A stretch of 62,182 bases of DNA from CAYLLD01 sp964425135 (GTDB lineage Bacteria > Pseudomonadota > Alphaproteobacteria > Rhodobacterales > Rhodobacteraceae): assembly GCA_964425135.1 (NCBI GenBank), contig CAYRKW010000013.1, positions 1 to 62,182 of the forward strand, in the 5' to 3' direction. Of this stretch, positions 43,313 through 52,711 are shown piece by piece. The notes under the pieces are model-generated. The model was not told where the DNA came from. It saw only the letters and a list, made by a program, of their open reading frames with translations, and searched no databases. The position numbers and the translations under genes are program-made. Position 1 is the stretch's first letter. Every line of letters begins with the position of its first letter.

Positions 43313-46300
43313 TCATTCCGCCGCGATCGTTATGCCTTCAAGCCTGTCTTCCAGCTCATCCGCGCCCAGTTGAAGCGCCTCCAGTGTTTCCGCATCCGGG
43401 TTCCAGAAGTCGCGCTCATGCGCTTCGAGCAAACGGTTGGCCATGCGCGCCGAGGCCGCCGGATTCAGATCCGCAATCCGCCGCCGCATCTCTTCATCCA
43501 GAACAAAGGTTTCGGACAGTCGCTGATAGACCCAAGGCTCCACCGCGCCGGTCGTTGCTGACCACCCCAGCGTGTTGGTGACCTGACTTTCGATGTGATG
43601 CACACCTTCCGAGCCATGTTTGAGTAGTCCTTCGAACCACTTTGGATTGAGCGAGCGCGTGCGCGTCTCCAGCGCCAGTTGATCGGCAAGTGTGCGCACC
43701 TTGCCGTCCCCGCGCGTCTGATCGCCTACGTAGACCGGTGCTTCCTCGCCCTTGGCCCGTTTTACCGCCCGGCTGATCCCCCCCAGCGTATCGAAATAAT
43801 GGTCAACCGTGGTGACGCCCAATTCAACGCTCTCAAGATTCTGATAGGCCAGATCCACATCACCCAGCGCCTGTTGCAACAATTGCGCGTGCTGCGCTGA
43901 CTTGCCATCGCGACCATAGGCGAAGCATTTGCGCTTCTCGTAAGCGTTGGCCAGATCCTCGTCGCCATCCCACGCGCCACTGTCGATCAGGTGATTGACG
44001 TTCGCACCATACGCGCCTTCTGCGTTTGAAAAGACCCGCAGCGCCGCTGTCTCCAGATCAACATCCATCTTCGCCGCATAATCGAGCGCATGGGCGCGGA
44101 TGAAATTTGCCTCAAGTGGTTCATCCGCAGATGCCGCCTTGAACGCCGCCTCTGCCAGCATTTTGACCTGCAACGGCAACAAGTCCCGGAAGATGCCCGA
44201 GAGGGTCATAATCACATCGACGCGCGGACGGCCCAGCGTCTCCAGCGGGATCAGATCAGCGCCGGACAAACGCCCGAACTCATCAAAGCGCGGCGTGGCA
44301 CCAATGAGCGCGAGCGCCTGTGCAATCGGTCCGCCATCGGATTTGATATTGTCCGACCCCCACAGCACCATCGCCACCGTGCGCGGCAGTGTCTCGTGGG
44401 TGTCCAAAAGGACTTGTGCCTGTTTCGCGCCTTCGCTCAACGCAAAAGCGGTTGGCATGCGGAACGGATCAAAGGCATGGATATTGCGGCCCGTTGGCAG
44501 GATATCCGCGTTGCGAATAATATCCCCACCGGGCACAGGGCGCGTGAATTTACCATCGAGCGCATTGATAAGACCCAGCATTTCGCCATCGCGCTGCAAC
44601 ATCTCTTCCGCGCGCGCGCGGGCATCCGCATCCTTATGCAGCATCACATCCAGATGGCTGGAAAGCGTCGCATCGGACATCTTTTCACCGACAACATGCA
44701 ATCCATCGGTGATCAGCGCGGTTTCCGTCTCCAGCACCAGCGCCCACAGTTTGTCCGGGTCAGAGCCGTCCATATCAACGGCAGCCGCCTGATCGACCAG
44801 AAGCGCTTCGAGATCCGCGCGCGCAGGCGCATCCGCACCCATCTCGCGCCAGCTCGTCAGGCTTTCCTTGAGCTCCAGCAAGCCCTTATAGAGCCCTGCC
44901 TGCCCCAAAGGCGGCGTCAGATGCGAGATCGTCACCGCATTCGAGCGACGCTTCGCAAGGCTGGCCTCAGACGGGTTATTCGCGGCGTAAAGATACACAT
45001 TCGGCAGATCGCCAATAAGCCGATCCGGCCAGCACGCCCCGCTCGGCCCCGCCTGTTTACCTGGCATAAACTCCAGCGCGCCATGCATCCCGAAGTGCAA
45101 CAGCACATCCGCCCCGAAATCAGAGCGCAGATAGCGATAAAACGCACCAAAAGCGTGAGTCGGGGCAAAACCCGTCTCAAACAGCAACCGCATCGGATCG
45201 CCCTCATAGCCGAACGCTGGCTGCACCCCGACAAAGACATTCCCAAATTCAGCGCCCAGGACAAAAACACCGTCCCCATCCGATTGCGCCCGCCCGGGCG
45301 CCGGACCCCATTGCGCTTCCACATCGTCAAGATACGGGTCTTCAGCGACAATCCGGTCGGCAGAGATATGGGCAACGGCATTCGCCTGCTGGCCAAACTT
45401 CGAGGCATTGCCTTCAAGAACCGCCGATTTCAGCGCCTCCAGACTGTCTGGCAAGTCAACGTCGTAGCCCTCCGCGTTAAGACGGTTCAGCGTATTCCAA
45501 AGGCTCTCCCAAACACCCAAATATGCCGCTGATCCAACAGCGCCGGAGTTTGGTGGGAACCCGAACAGCACAATTCCTAGTTTGCGCGATCCGCGATCAG
45601 ACCGGCGCAGCGATGCAAGTTTATGGGCGCGATCTGCCAGCGCGCTGATCCGTTCAGGACAGGGCGACATCGCGCGTGGCGCTTTGGGTGCGGCACATTT
45701 TATTGCGCACCCCTGACAACCTTCCGCCCCATGACGTCCGGCAAACACAGTTGGATTGGTCGCACCATCCAGCTCTGGCAATGCGACCAACATCGTCGTC
45801 TCCACCGGACCCAAACCGCCCGTGCTGCGCGACCATTGATCAAGCGTCTGGAATTCGAGCGGATGGGCCGCAAGATAGGGAACATTCAGCTCCGCCAGCA
45901 CGGTCTCTGCTGCACCGCTGTCATTGTACGCCGGACCGCCCACCAGCGAAAAGCCGGTCAGTGAGATGACCGTATCAACGCGGTCTGTGAAATACGCGTC
46001 CAGCGCAGGGCGGCTGTCCAAACCAGACGCAAAGGCAGGAATAACGTTCAGTCCCTTGGCCTCCAGCGCATGAATAACCGCATCATAATGCGCCGCATCG
46101 CCAGACAGGATGTAGGAGCGCATCAACAATAGACCGACGTTGGGTTGGTTCGGCTTTGATGGCAGCTCCGATATCTCGGTCGTGATCTGGTTTTTCAGCG
46201 CAGGATGGTAGAGCCCGACATCTGTGTATTCGATAGGCTCAGCCGCTTCGATACTCCGAAACGCTGCGTTGCTGGCGTAACGCGAGACGAGAAAACTCAC

Positions 46301-46855
46301 CATCGCCTCGATATTGTCCTCAGAGCTACCCAGCCAGTACTGCATGCACATGAACCATGCGCGCAGGTCTTGCGATTTGCCGGGGATATACTTGAGGATA
46401 CGTGGCAAACGGCGCAGCATCGCCATCTTCTTCTCGCCGCTTTCAACCGACGGCTCGGACGATCCGCGCAGCTTCTTGATCAGCTTGAGCGCACCTGACG
46501 CTGGCTTGTTCATATCCAGCGCACCCATGCGCGTCAGCCGCACGATCTCAGACGCGGCAATGGTGCACACCATCGCATCGCACCCGTCGCGGCGCGCGCG
46601 CAAGGCGGGCAGGATGGCCTGCACATGCTCTTCCAAAAACAGCAAATTGACGAGGATGATATCCCCCGAAGCAATATCCGCCTCCGCCGCTTCGAGCGCG
46701 TCCGCGCTCTCCGCCCATTCTGCCGCTGCGTGAACTTTGATCGACAGACCCGGGATCACCGATTGCAGGTTCTTTTCAACCATAGAGGCCGGACCCGCCG
46801 CATGGGCGTCCAGCGTGACGATCACCACGTTATATGCCGCCTGATCACCGCGCAT
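43313..46855 (-). CDS. bchH: Magnesium chelatase subunit H
   Basis: An approximately 1180-residue porphyrin-binding subunit that, with BchI and BchD, inserts Mg into protoporphyrin IX. The CobN/BchH family segments FGMHGALEFMPGKQAGPSG, YLYAANNPSEASLAKRRS and ETFVLDEEMRRRIADLNP are present. ATG 46855 is chosen, giving MRGDQAAYNVVIVTLD and an 11-bp overlap with bchB; ATG codons at 46885 and 46873 are possible but lengthen the overlap. Confidence 0.96.
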   Translation of the reverse strand: MRGDQAAYNVVIVTLDAHAAGPASMVEKNLQSVIPGLSIKVHAAAEWAESADALEAAEADIASGDIILVNLLFLEEHVQAILPALRARRDGCDAMVCTIAASEIVRLTRMGALDMNKPASGALKLIKKLRGSSEPSVESGEKKMAMLRRLPRILKYIPGKSQDLRAWFMCMQYWLGSSEDNIEAMVSFLVSRYASNAAFRSIEAAEPIEYTDVGLYHPALKNQITTEISELPSKPNQPNVGLLLMRSYILSGDAAHYDAVIHALEAKGLNVIPAFASGLDSRPALDAYFTDRVDTVISLTGFSLVGGPAYNDSGAAETVLAELNVPYLAAHPLEFQTLDQWSRSTGGLGPVETTMLVALPELDGATNPTVFAGRHGAEGCQGCAIKCAAPKAPRAMSPCPERISALADRAHKLASLRRSDRGSRKLGIVLFGFPPNSGAVGSAAYLGVWESLWNTLNRLNAEGYDVDLPDSLEALKSAVLEGNASKFGQQANAVAHISADRIVAEDPYLDDVEAQWGPAPGRAQSDGDGVFVLGAEFGNVFVGVQPAFGYEGDPMRLLFETGFAPTHAFGAFYRYLRSDFGADVLLHFGMHGALEFMPGKQAGPSGACWPDRLIGDLPNVYLYAANNPSEASLAKRRSNAVTISHLTPPLGQAGLYKGLLELKESLTSWREMGADAPARADLEALLVDQAAAVDMDGSDPDKLWALVLETETALITDGLHVVGEKMSDATLSSHLDVMLHKDADARARAEEMLQRDGEMLGLINALDGKFTRPVPGGDIIRNADILPTGRNIHAFDPFRMPTAFALSEGAKQAQVLLDTHETLPRTVAMVLWGSDNIKSDGGPIAQALALIGATPRFDEFGRLSGADLIPLETLGRPRVDVIMTLSGIFRDLLPLQVKMLAEAAFKAASADEPLEANFIRAHALDYAAKMDVDLETAALRVFSNAEGAYGANVNHLIDSGAWDGDEDLANAYEKRKCFAYGRDGKSAQHAQLLQQALGDVDLAYQNLESVELGVTTVDHYFDTLGGISRAVKRAKGEEAPVYVGDQTRGDGKVRTLADQLALETRTRSLNPKWFEGLLKHGSEGVHHIESQVTNTLGWSATTGAVEPWVYQRLSETFVLDEEMRRRIADLNPAASARMANRLLEAHERDFWNPDAETLEALQLGADELEDRLEGITIAAE

Positions 46856-48386
46856 AATGCGCCTTGGCTTCATAGAGCGTATCAACGCTTATTGACGTTA
46901 TGCCCTGATCGGCGGCGAACGCTTCGGTGTTCTTGCGCGCCTTACCGCGCACAAAGAACGGCACTTTCCGCAGTTCTTTCTCTGCATCTGCCAGCCAAAT
47001 GATGTTCCCCGCATCCTCCAACGACGCATCTTGCGCAGGCGTCGCATCAGCCGCCGTTGCAGCCAGAGACTTTGGCGTATGCCCCCCGTGATGTGACGGC
47101 CCTGCCGCATCATGAAACTCGAAATCCTCGCGGAACATATGCAGCAGATGCTCTTCGAGACCCATCACCAGCGGATGCACCCATGTGTCGAAAATGACAT
47201 TGGCCCCTTCCCACCCCATCTGAGGCGAGTAGCGGGCCGGGAAATCCTGCACATGCACAGGGGCGGAGATCACAGCGCAGGGAATGCCCAGACGCTTGCC
47301 GATGTGACGCTCCATTTGCGTGCCAAGGATCATCTCTGGCTGAGCGTCCTTGATCGCTGCTTCCACGTCGAGATAATCATCGGTGATCAGCGCTTCGACC
47401 CCGTACTCCTTCGCCGCCTTGCGGATGTCGCGGGCAAACTCGCGGTTGTAGCATCCAAGCCCGACAACCTCGAAGCCCATCTCATCACGCGCAATCCGCG
47501 CAGCCGCTTTGGCATGGGTCGCATCCCCGAAAATGAAGACGCGCTTGCCAGTCAGATAGGTGCTGTCCACGGACGAGGAATACCACGGCAAACGCAGATT
47601 TTCCTCATCCACCTGCGCGTTGATACCGGCCAGTTGAGACACTTCCTCAATAAAATCGCGCGTCGCGCCGACCCCAATGGGCACTGTTTTGGTGTAGGGC
47701 TGGTCATACGTCTTTTCGAGCCAGCGACAGGTTTCTTCGGCAATTTCGGGATAGAGCATCACATTGAAATGCGCCCGAGCCAGATCACCGAAATCTCCCG
47801 GTGCTGCCCCCATGGGCGCGACCAGATTAACCGTGATGCCCATGTCCTCGATCAACCGCACAATCTCGGTCGCATCGTCGCGGTGACGATACCCCAGACC
47901 GGTCGGCCCCAGAATATTGCAACTCACCTCTTCGGTCTTGTCCTGCGGGCGAGAGAGCTTACGGGCCAATTGCAGCACCGTCTCGGACGCGCCGAAATTC
48001 TCTTTGCGTTGGTAGGATGGCAGCTCCAGCGCGATCACCGGCACCGCCAGATCCATGCTTTCCGCCAGCCCGCCCGGATCATCCTGAATAAGCTCTGCGG
48101 TACAGGACGCCCCTACGATCATTGCCTCTGGCTTGAAGCGATTATAGGCATCAAGGCACGAGCGTTTGAACAAATCCGCCGTGTCCGCCCCAAGATCGCG
48201 TGCCTGAAATGTCGTGTAGGTGACCGGCGGGCGATGATTGCGCCGCTCGATCATGGTGAAAAGCAGATCTGCGTATGTATCACCTTGCGGTGCATGAAGC
48301 ACGTAGTGCAGCCCCGTCATCCCGGTGGCGACACGCATCGCGCCAACATGCGGCGGGCCTTCATATGTCCAAACGCTCAGCTTCAC
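46845..48386 (-). CDS. bchB: Dark protochlorophyllide reductase subunit B
   Basis: A 513-residue NifK-like subunit of the BchNB catalytic component. The GTG start gives MKLSVWTYEGPPHVGAMRVATG, the conserved N-terminus, and overlaps the bchN stop (GTGA). Segments include CTAELIQDDPGGLA and the C-terminal PFFVRGKARKNTEAFA, the BchB C-terminal domain. An Asp of BchB is one ligand of the NB [4Fe-4S] cluster in this family. Confidence 0.96.
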   Translation of the reverse strand: MKLSVWTYEGPPHVGAMRVATGMTGLHYVLHAPQGDTYADLLFTMIERRNHRPPVTYTTFQARDLGADTADLFKRSCLDAYNRFKPEAMIVGASCTAELIQDDPGGLAESMDLAVPVIALELPSYQRKENFGASETVLQLARKLSRPQDKTEEVSCNILGPTGLGYRHRDDATEIVRLIEDMGITVNLVAPMGAAPGDFGDLARAHFNVMLYPEIAEETCRWLEKTYDQPYTKTVPIGVGATRDFIEEVSQLAGINAQVDEENLRLPWYSSSVDSTYLTGKRVFIFGDATHAKAAARIARDEMGFEVVGLGCYNREFARDIRKAAKEYGVEALITDDYLDVEAAIKDAQPEMILGTQMERHIGKRLGIPCAVISAPVHVQDFPARYSPQMGWEGANVIFDTWVHPLVMGLEEHLLHMFREDFEFHDAAGPSHHGGHTPKSLAATAADATPAQDASLEDAGNIIWLADAEKELRKVPFFVRGKARKNTEAFAADQGITSISVDTLYEAKAHYAR

Positions 48387-49648
48387 AGCGCAAGCGCCTT
48401 GCGACGGTTCAGCGGGCGGGCAAACAGTCCGGCCAGATCACCGGCCTGCTCGTAGCCATGCACCGGCGAGAACACCAATTCGATCGACCATTTCGTCGCC
48501 ATCCCCTCAGCCTCAAGCGGGTTTGCAAGCCCAAGCCCGCAGACGGTCAGATCTGGTTGCGCCGCGCGGCACCGCTCCAGCTGCAAATCAACATCCTGCC
48601 CCTCGGAAATCGTCGTCCCTTGGGGAATTTGCGCCAGATCAGGCGCGACGAGACCGCGATGCATGTAAGGTGTGCCAACTTCGATGGCGTTCATGCCGCA
48701 TTCCTGCGTCAAGAACCGTGCAAGCGGCACTTCAAGCTGGCTGTCCGGAAAGAAAAAGACTGATTTGCCACGCAAGGGCGCTGTCACTTTCTCCAGCGCA
48801 GTGCGCGCCCGCGCCCGCGGCGCTTCGGTCACGCGATCAAAGAGCTCCTTGCTGACGCCAAACTCTGTCGCAATCGCCCGCAGCCAAGCGGTTGTGCCCT
48901 GCTCGCCAAACGGAAAAGGCGCAGGGATATGTCGGGCTCCGCGCCCTACAAGCGCACCAGTGGTCTCGCCCAAAAACGGCTGTGCCACCGCAAGCCTTGT
49001 ATTCGGCCCCACGGCGACATCCGCATCCGACCGGCGCGCAGGCAGGCAGGTCACGTCAATGCCCATTGCCGCGATCAAGCCGGTAAGTTGATCTTCAACC
49101 ACATCCGGCAATGCCCCGACCAGCAGCAGTTGCGCCGCATCCGTGTGCGGCAGATCCGGCACCATGGACGTAAGGCACGCATCCTCGCCTTGCGTGAATG
49201 TCGTCTCGATGCCCGACCCGGAATAACTCATCACCCGCACCGACGGGGCATGCACCTTCGTCAGCCGCTCTGCCGCGCGCGACAGATCAAGCTTGATCAC
49301 CTCAGACGGACAAGAGCCGACCAAAAAGAGCTGCCGAATATCCGGGCGACGGGCGAGCAACCGGCCAACCTCCCGATCCAGCTCGTCATGCGCATCCGCC
49401 AGCCCGGCCAGATCCTGCTCTTCCAATATGGCCGTTGCAAACCGGGGTTCGGCGAAAATCATAACGCCAGCCGCCGATTGCAAAAGATGCGCGCAGGTGC
49501 GCGATCCGACCACTAGGAAAAACGCATCCTGCATCTTGCGGTGCAACCATATGATGCCGGTCAGACCGCAGAAAACCTCATGCTGCCCGCGCTCCTTGAG
49601 CACCGGAGCGTTGAGACAGCCCGATTGGATTGGAGTTTGCTGGTTCAT
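48383..49648 (-). CDS. bchN: Dark protochlorophyllide reductase subunit N
   Basis: A 421-residue NifD-like subunit that binds protochlorophyllide together with BchB. Cluster cysteines are visible in SGCLNAPVLKERGQHEVFCG and SRTCAHLLQ near the N-terminus, and LVGSCPSEVIKLDL near residue 105. ATG 49648 is the start, overlapping the bchF stop by 4 bp; the frame extends to 49690 but that part overlaps bchF. Confidence 0.96.
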   Translation of the reverse strand: MNQQTPIQSGCLNAPVLKERGQHEVFCGLTGIIWLHRKMQDAFFLVVGSRTCAHLLQSAAGVMIFAEPRFATAILEEQDLAGLADAHDELDREVGRLLARRPDIRQLFLVGSCPSEVIKLDLSRAAERLTKVHAPSVRVMSYSGSGIETTFTQGEDACLTSMVPDLPHTDAAQLLLVGALPDVVEDQLTGLIAAMGIDVTCLPARRSDADVAVGPNTRLAVAQPFLGETTGALVGRGARHIPAPFPFGEQGTTAWLRAIATEFGVSKELFDRVTEAPRARARTALEKVTAPLRGKSVFFFPDSQLEVPLARFLTQECGMNAIEVGTPYMHRGLVAPDLAQIPQGTTISEGQDVDLQLERCRAAQPDLTVCGLGLANPLEAEGMATKWSIELVFSPVHGYEQAGDLAGLFARPLNRRKALAL

Positions 49649-50133
49649 GCCGCCGCGCTCACTTGCAGCCGGGCCACCCGGAGTTTCCACAAAAACTGAC
49701 CCGCATTGATGACGTAAGCGACATAGGCGGCAAGCGCCAAAACCATAAGTTCAGTCGGCGCAAGGCTTCCTGCAAAAAGCGCCCAGACATAGGCTGTGTG
49801 CAGCGCGATCACCAGAAAACTGAACACGTCTTCCCAGAAAAAAGCCTCAGCAAACAGGTATTGCCCAAAGACAACCTTCTCCCAAATCGCCCCTGTCACC
49901 ATGATCAAATAGAGAAATCCGGTCTTGATCAGCACAGACCAAACCGCTGCCTGATACCCCTCGCCTGTCGCCAAAAACCGCACAACCAGAACGAGTGAGA
50001 TAAGGAAGACAAGGAATTGAATTGGCGCGAGAATTCCCTGAACGAGCGTCCAGGGACTTTCGTCGCGAATGCGACGTTGTTCAACAGTATACAGACCCGG
50101 ACCCTGTTTGGAATTTGCCGTTATGCGCGGCAT
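49645..50133 (-). CDS. bchF: 2-vinyl bacteriochlorophyllide hydratase
   Basis: A 162-residue membrane protein with four hydrophobic segments that hydrates the 3-vinyl group of the chlorin. RRIRDESPWTLVQGILAPIQFL and AFFWEDVFSFLVIALHTAYV are BchF segments. It is the first gene of the long bchF-to-hemA superoperon; its upstream region contains a PpsR-type operator overlapping a likely promoter. Confidence 0.93.
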   Translation of the reverse strand: MPRITANSKQGPGLYTVEQRRIRDESPWTLVQGILAPIQFLVFLISLVLVVRFLATGEGYQAAVWSVLIKTGFLYLIMVTGAIWEKVVFGQYLFAEAFFWEDVFSFLVIALHTAYVWALFAGSLAPTELMVLALAAYVAYVINAGQFLWKLRVARLQVSAAA

Positions 50134-50158
50134 TTAGCGACTCCCGATTGATGCAAGT

Positions 50159-50188
50159 AAAGTAGTTGGTACATTAACAAAGTGTCAA
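50159..50188 (-). promoter_or_regulatory. Predicted promoter of the bchF superoperon
   Basis: On the minus strand a perfect TTGACA (-35, 50188-50183) and TACTTT (-10, 50164-50159) are 18 bp apart, about 25 bp upstream of the bchF ATG. The -35 lies within the PpsR operator, so repressor binding would block polymerase. Confidence 0.6.
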
Positions 50189-50200
50189 CTATAACTTACA
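50183..50200. promoter_or_regulatory. Predicted PpsR operator upstream of bchF
   Basis: TGT (50183-50185), 12 bases, ACA (50198-50200), matching the PpsR/CrtJ consensus. It overlaps the -35 box of the bchF promoter. Confidence 0.75.
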
Positions 50201-50287
50201 CACACAAACGCTCGGAGTTGACAGCTCGCTTGCACAGGCCGTCATTTGCCCATTCCCGGCGGGATTTCCCTGCAATGTGCCCGCCTA

Positions 50288-50305
50288 TGTCAAGCAAAAT
50301 TGACA
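50288..50305. promoter_or_regulatory. Predicted PpsR operator upstream of ppaA
   Basis: TGTCAA (50288-50293) and TTGACA (50300-50305) form a perfect 6-bp dyad of the TGT-N12-ACA type, 66 bp before the preferred ppaA start. With the bchF site it brackets the divergent intergenic region. Confidence 0.72.
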
Positions 50306-50371
50306 TATGATCTTTTGAAGCGCATGGTTCGCCAACGAGTCGGAAAACGGCTGACCAACAAGGGGGAAGAT

Positions 50372-51184
50372 ATGGACGCGAAGAGATTTCGCGGTACTTC
50401 CGCGAAAGACAATACCGCTTCCGCGAAAGACGGTACATCGTCAGGCCACTACCTTCAGCTGGCCCTGAGAGCCCTCGGCGAACTCGCCGACAATGAGACA
50501 GTCGAGTTGGACCAGGGTCAACTTCTCGAAGCGTTTTGCCATGCCTTCACGATGGAGGATTCGACCCAGCGCGACCGCATCATATCCTACCTTGGCAAAG
50601 CCGGACTAACCGACGAAGAAATTCTGGATCGCATCATTCCATCCGCTGCGCGCCGCATTGGCGAGAAATGGTTGCAGGACGAGCTGACATTTGCACAAGT
50701 CACCATCAGCGCCGCGCGGATGCAGGAACTCTCCCGCTTTTTAGGCGGGCGCGGCGCATCGGTCCCCAGCACTATACCGCTCGGTTTCAATATGCTGCTG
50801 ATCATTCCCGTCGAGGAACAGCACACCATGGGCGCTTTCGTTGCCGCAGACCAATTCAGACGCGAAGGCGTCTGGGTCCATCTGGCAATCGGTCAAAACG
50901 CCAAAGAACTCGACCGCACCGTTTCGAATCATCATTTCTCGATGATCGGCATATCGGCCGCAAGCCGACGCAGTCTCAAGTCCGTCAAAACAATCGTAGA
51001 CATCCTCAAAACCCGGGAAAGCTCTATTCCAATCGTGTTGGGAGGGAACATCTTGAATACCGTTGAAGATGTGCAGTTCAAATCCAAAGTCGACTTCATT
51101 ACCTCCAAGCCGCAAGACGCGTTGAAACTTTGTGGCTTGCCATCGCCGACGCCGGTGTTATCCGGCGCGGACGATGCAATCTGA
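50372..51184 (+). CDS. ppaA: PpaA/AerR-type cobalamin-binding photosynthesis regulator
   Basis: A 270-residue SCHIC-domain protein. The helical N-terminal region (30-120) precedes a B12-binding Rossmann-like domain beginning near residue 130 (LLIIPVEEQHTMGAFVAADQFRREG), whose His is the predicted cobalamin ligand. AerR/PpaA proteins antagonise PpsR/CrtJ in the light. ATG 50372 follows AGGGGGAAGA; a second ATG at 50324, adding 16 residues, is possible, and AerR of R. capsulatus is described with long and short forms. ppsR follows 30 bp downstream. Confidence 0.9.
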   Translation: MDAKRFRGTSAKDNTASAKDGTSSGHYLQLALRALGELADNETVELDQGQLLEAFCHAFTMEDSTQRDRIISYLGKAGLTDEEILDRIIPSAARRIGEKWLQDELTFAQVTISAARMQELSRFLGGRGASVPSTIPLGFNMLLIIPVEEQHTMGAFVAADQFRREGVWVHLAIGQNAKELDRTVSNHHFSMIGISAASRRSLKSVKTIVDILKTRESSIPIVLGGNILNTVEDVQFKSKVDFITSKPQDALKLCGLPSPTPVLSGADDAI

Positions 51185-51214
51185 ACAACAGATGACGCCG
51201 GCGAGGGACCTTGT

Positions 51215-52636
51215 GTGACACAAAAAGTGAATAGCTTCTTGGATATGAAGGCCAATGCCGAGTCGTTTCATGCGCTGTTGCTCAATGCTCTCCAATCGTC
51301 TTCCGATATACTGATCTATTCAGATGGCACGGGCGTCATTCAAGAGCTCCACCTCAATTCAGACAACCCGAACCTTGCCAACCTGGATCACTGGGTCGGT
51401 CACAATATCCGCGAATTTTTGACCGAGGAATCGATCCCAAAGCTCGATTACCATATCAAAGAACTGGCAAAATCCGACGTCAAAGAGCCCCGCGAAACCG
51501 AGATCAATCATATCGATGCGCAGGAATGGGATTTTCCCATCCGCTACAAGCTACTGCACGATGCTACGACAAATCACATTGTGTTTCTGGGACAGGATTT
51601 ATCCGCAATCGCGACTGTCCAGCAGGAGCTTATCGACGCTCATCTTGCGCTAGAGAAAGACTACGAATCCTCGCGCGATTTCGAGACCCGATATCGCGCT
51701 ATTCTCGAAACCGTCGGCGAGCCGCTCGTACTGGTGCGAATCGATTCTGGTGAGATTGAAGACATCAACGGTTTGGCCGCCGATATGCTGGGAGAGCCCG
51801 CGAGCGTCTTGCACGGCAGCAGTTTCCTAAGCCGGTTCAAAAACAACAAAGGATCGACCAACTTCGAAGCGATTGTCGGCGCCTCTTCGGGCAAGCCCGC
51901 CGCAGAATGGCAAGCCACCATCAATGTATCGCGAAAGCGCGTCTCAGTGACCGCGACACCGATCCGTTCCGCTGGCACCAGATACGCGCTTTGCAGGCTG
52001 GAAACCGAAAAATCCAACACCGAACACGGCGATCTGTTGATTGACGGCCTGCGTATGCTTTTTGAAGATGGCGTGGACGCGATTGTCTTCACAAACCGCT
52101 CCGGCACAATCCTCAATTGCAACAACAGTTTTCTGGATCTGTGTGACGCCGCCTCCGCCGCAGACGTGATCAACCGACCGCTGGCGGACTTCCTGTCGCG
52201 CGGCGCAATTGATCAAAAAATGCTTGTCGAAGGCGGATCCAAAAACGGCCAGCTTCGCTCCTACAACACCAAAATCATAACCAATTACAACTCCACCCAT
52301 CCGGTGAACGTCTCAGCGACGATGCTATCGAACAAAAACGGGGGTGGATTTGGCTTCGTTCTGCGCATCATGCGCTCGGTGGAGGCGATTGCCGTTTCCG
52401 ACCCGCCATCCGTTCTGAACGCCAACCAGAATATCGCCAAACTGGTTGGGGCCACTCCACTCAAAGAGATTGTCGCGAGCACAACCGATCTGATCGAACG
52501 GATTTGCGTTGAAACCGCGATTGAAATGACCGGAAACAACCGCGTTGCAGCGGCAGAAATGCTCGGCCTGTCGCGCCAAAGCCTCTATGTCAAACTGCGC
52601 AAATTTGACATGCACGACAAGCTGGACGAGCGCTAA
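51215..52636 (+). CDS. ppsR: PpsR (CrtJ) redox-responsive repressor of photosynthesis genes
   Basis: A 473-residue transcription factor with an N-terminal domain, PAS domains (about 15-135, 165-270 and 290-400) and a C-terminal Fis-type helix-turn-helix ending MLGLSRQSLYVKLRKF. A Cys in ERICVETA (about residue 431) corresponds to the redox-sensing Cys near the DNA-binding domain of PpsR/CrtJ. It binds TGT-N12-ACA sites, several of which occur in this window. The start is GTG 51215 with GAGGGA upstream; an ATG at 51245 would remove ten residues. Confidence 0.94.
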   Translation: MTQKVNSFLDMKANAESFHALLLNALQSSSDILIYSDGTGVIQELHLNSDNPNLANLDHWVGHNIREFLTEESIPKLDYHIKELAKSDVKEPRETEINHIDAQEWDFPIRYKLLHDATTNHIVFLGQDLSAIATVQQELIDAHLALEKDYESSRDFETRYRAILETVGEPLVLVRIDSGEIEDINGLAADMLGEPASVLHGSSFLSRFKNNKGSTNFEAIVGASSGKPAAEWQATINVSRKRVSVTATPIRSAGTRYALCRLETEKSNTEHGDLLIDGLRMLFEDGVDAIVFTNRSGTILNCNNSFLDLCDAASAADVINRPLADFLSRGAIDQKMLVEGGSKNGQLRSYNTKIITNYNSTHPVNVSATMLSNKNGGGFGFVLRIMRSVEAIAVSDPPSVLNANQNIAKLVGATPLKEIVASTTDLIERICVETAIEMTGNNRVAAAEMLGLSRQSLYVKLRKFDMHDKLDER

Positions 52637-52692
52637 AGCGGCAGCCGCCGGTTTAGCCCCGAAGCACGCTTGTCGCTTGCCTCAAACTGATT

Positions 52693-52710
52693 TGTATAGT
52701 TTACTAGACA
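52693..52710. promoter_or_regulatory. Predicted PpsR operator at the bchG start
   Basis: TGT (52693-52695), 12 bases, ACA (52708-52710), ending 1 bp before the bchG ATG. A TATAGT (52695-52700) inside it could be the -10 box, with TTGTCG (52670-52675) as a -35 at 19 bp. Confidence 0.65.
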
Positions 52711-52711
52711 C

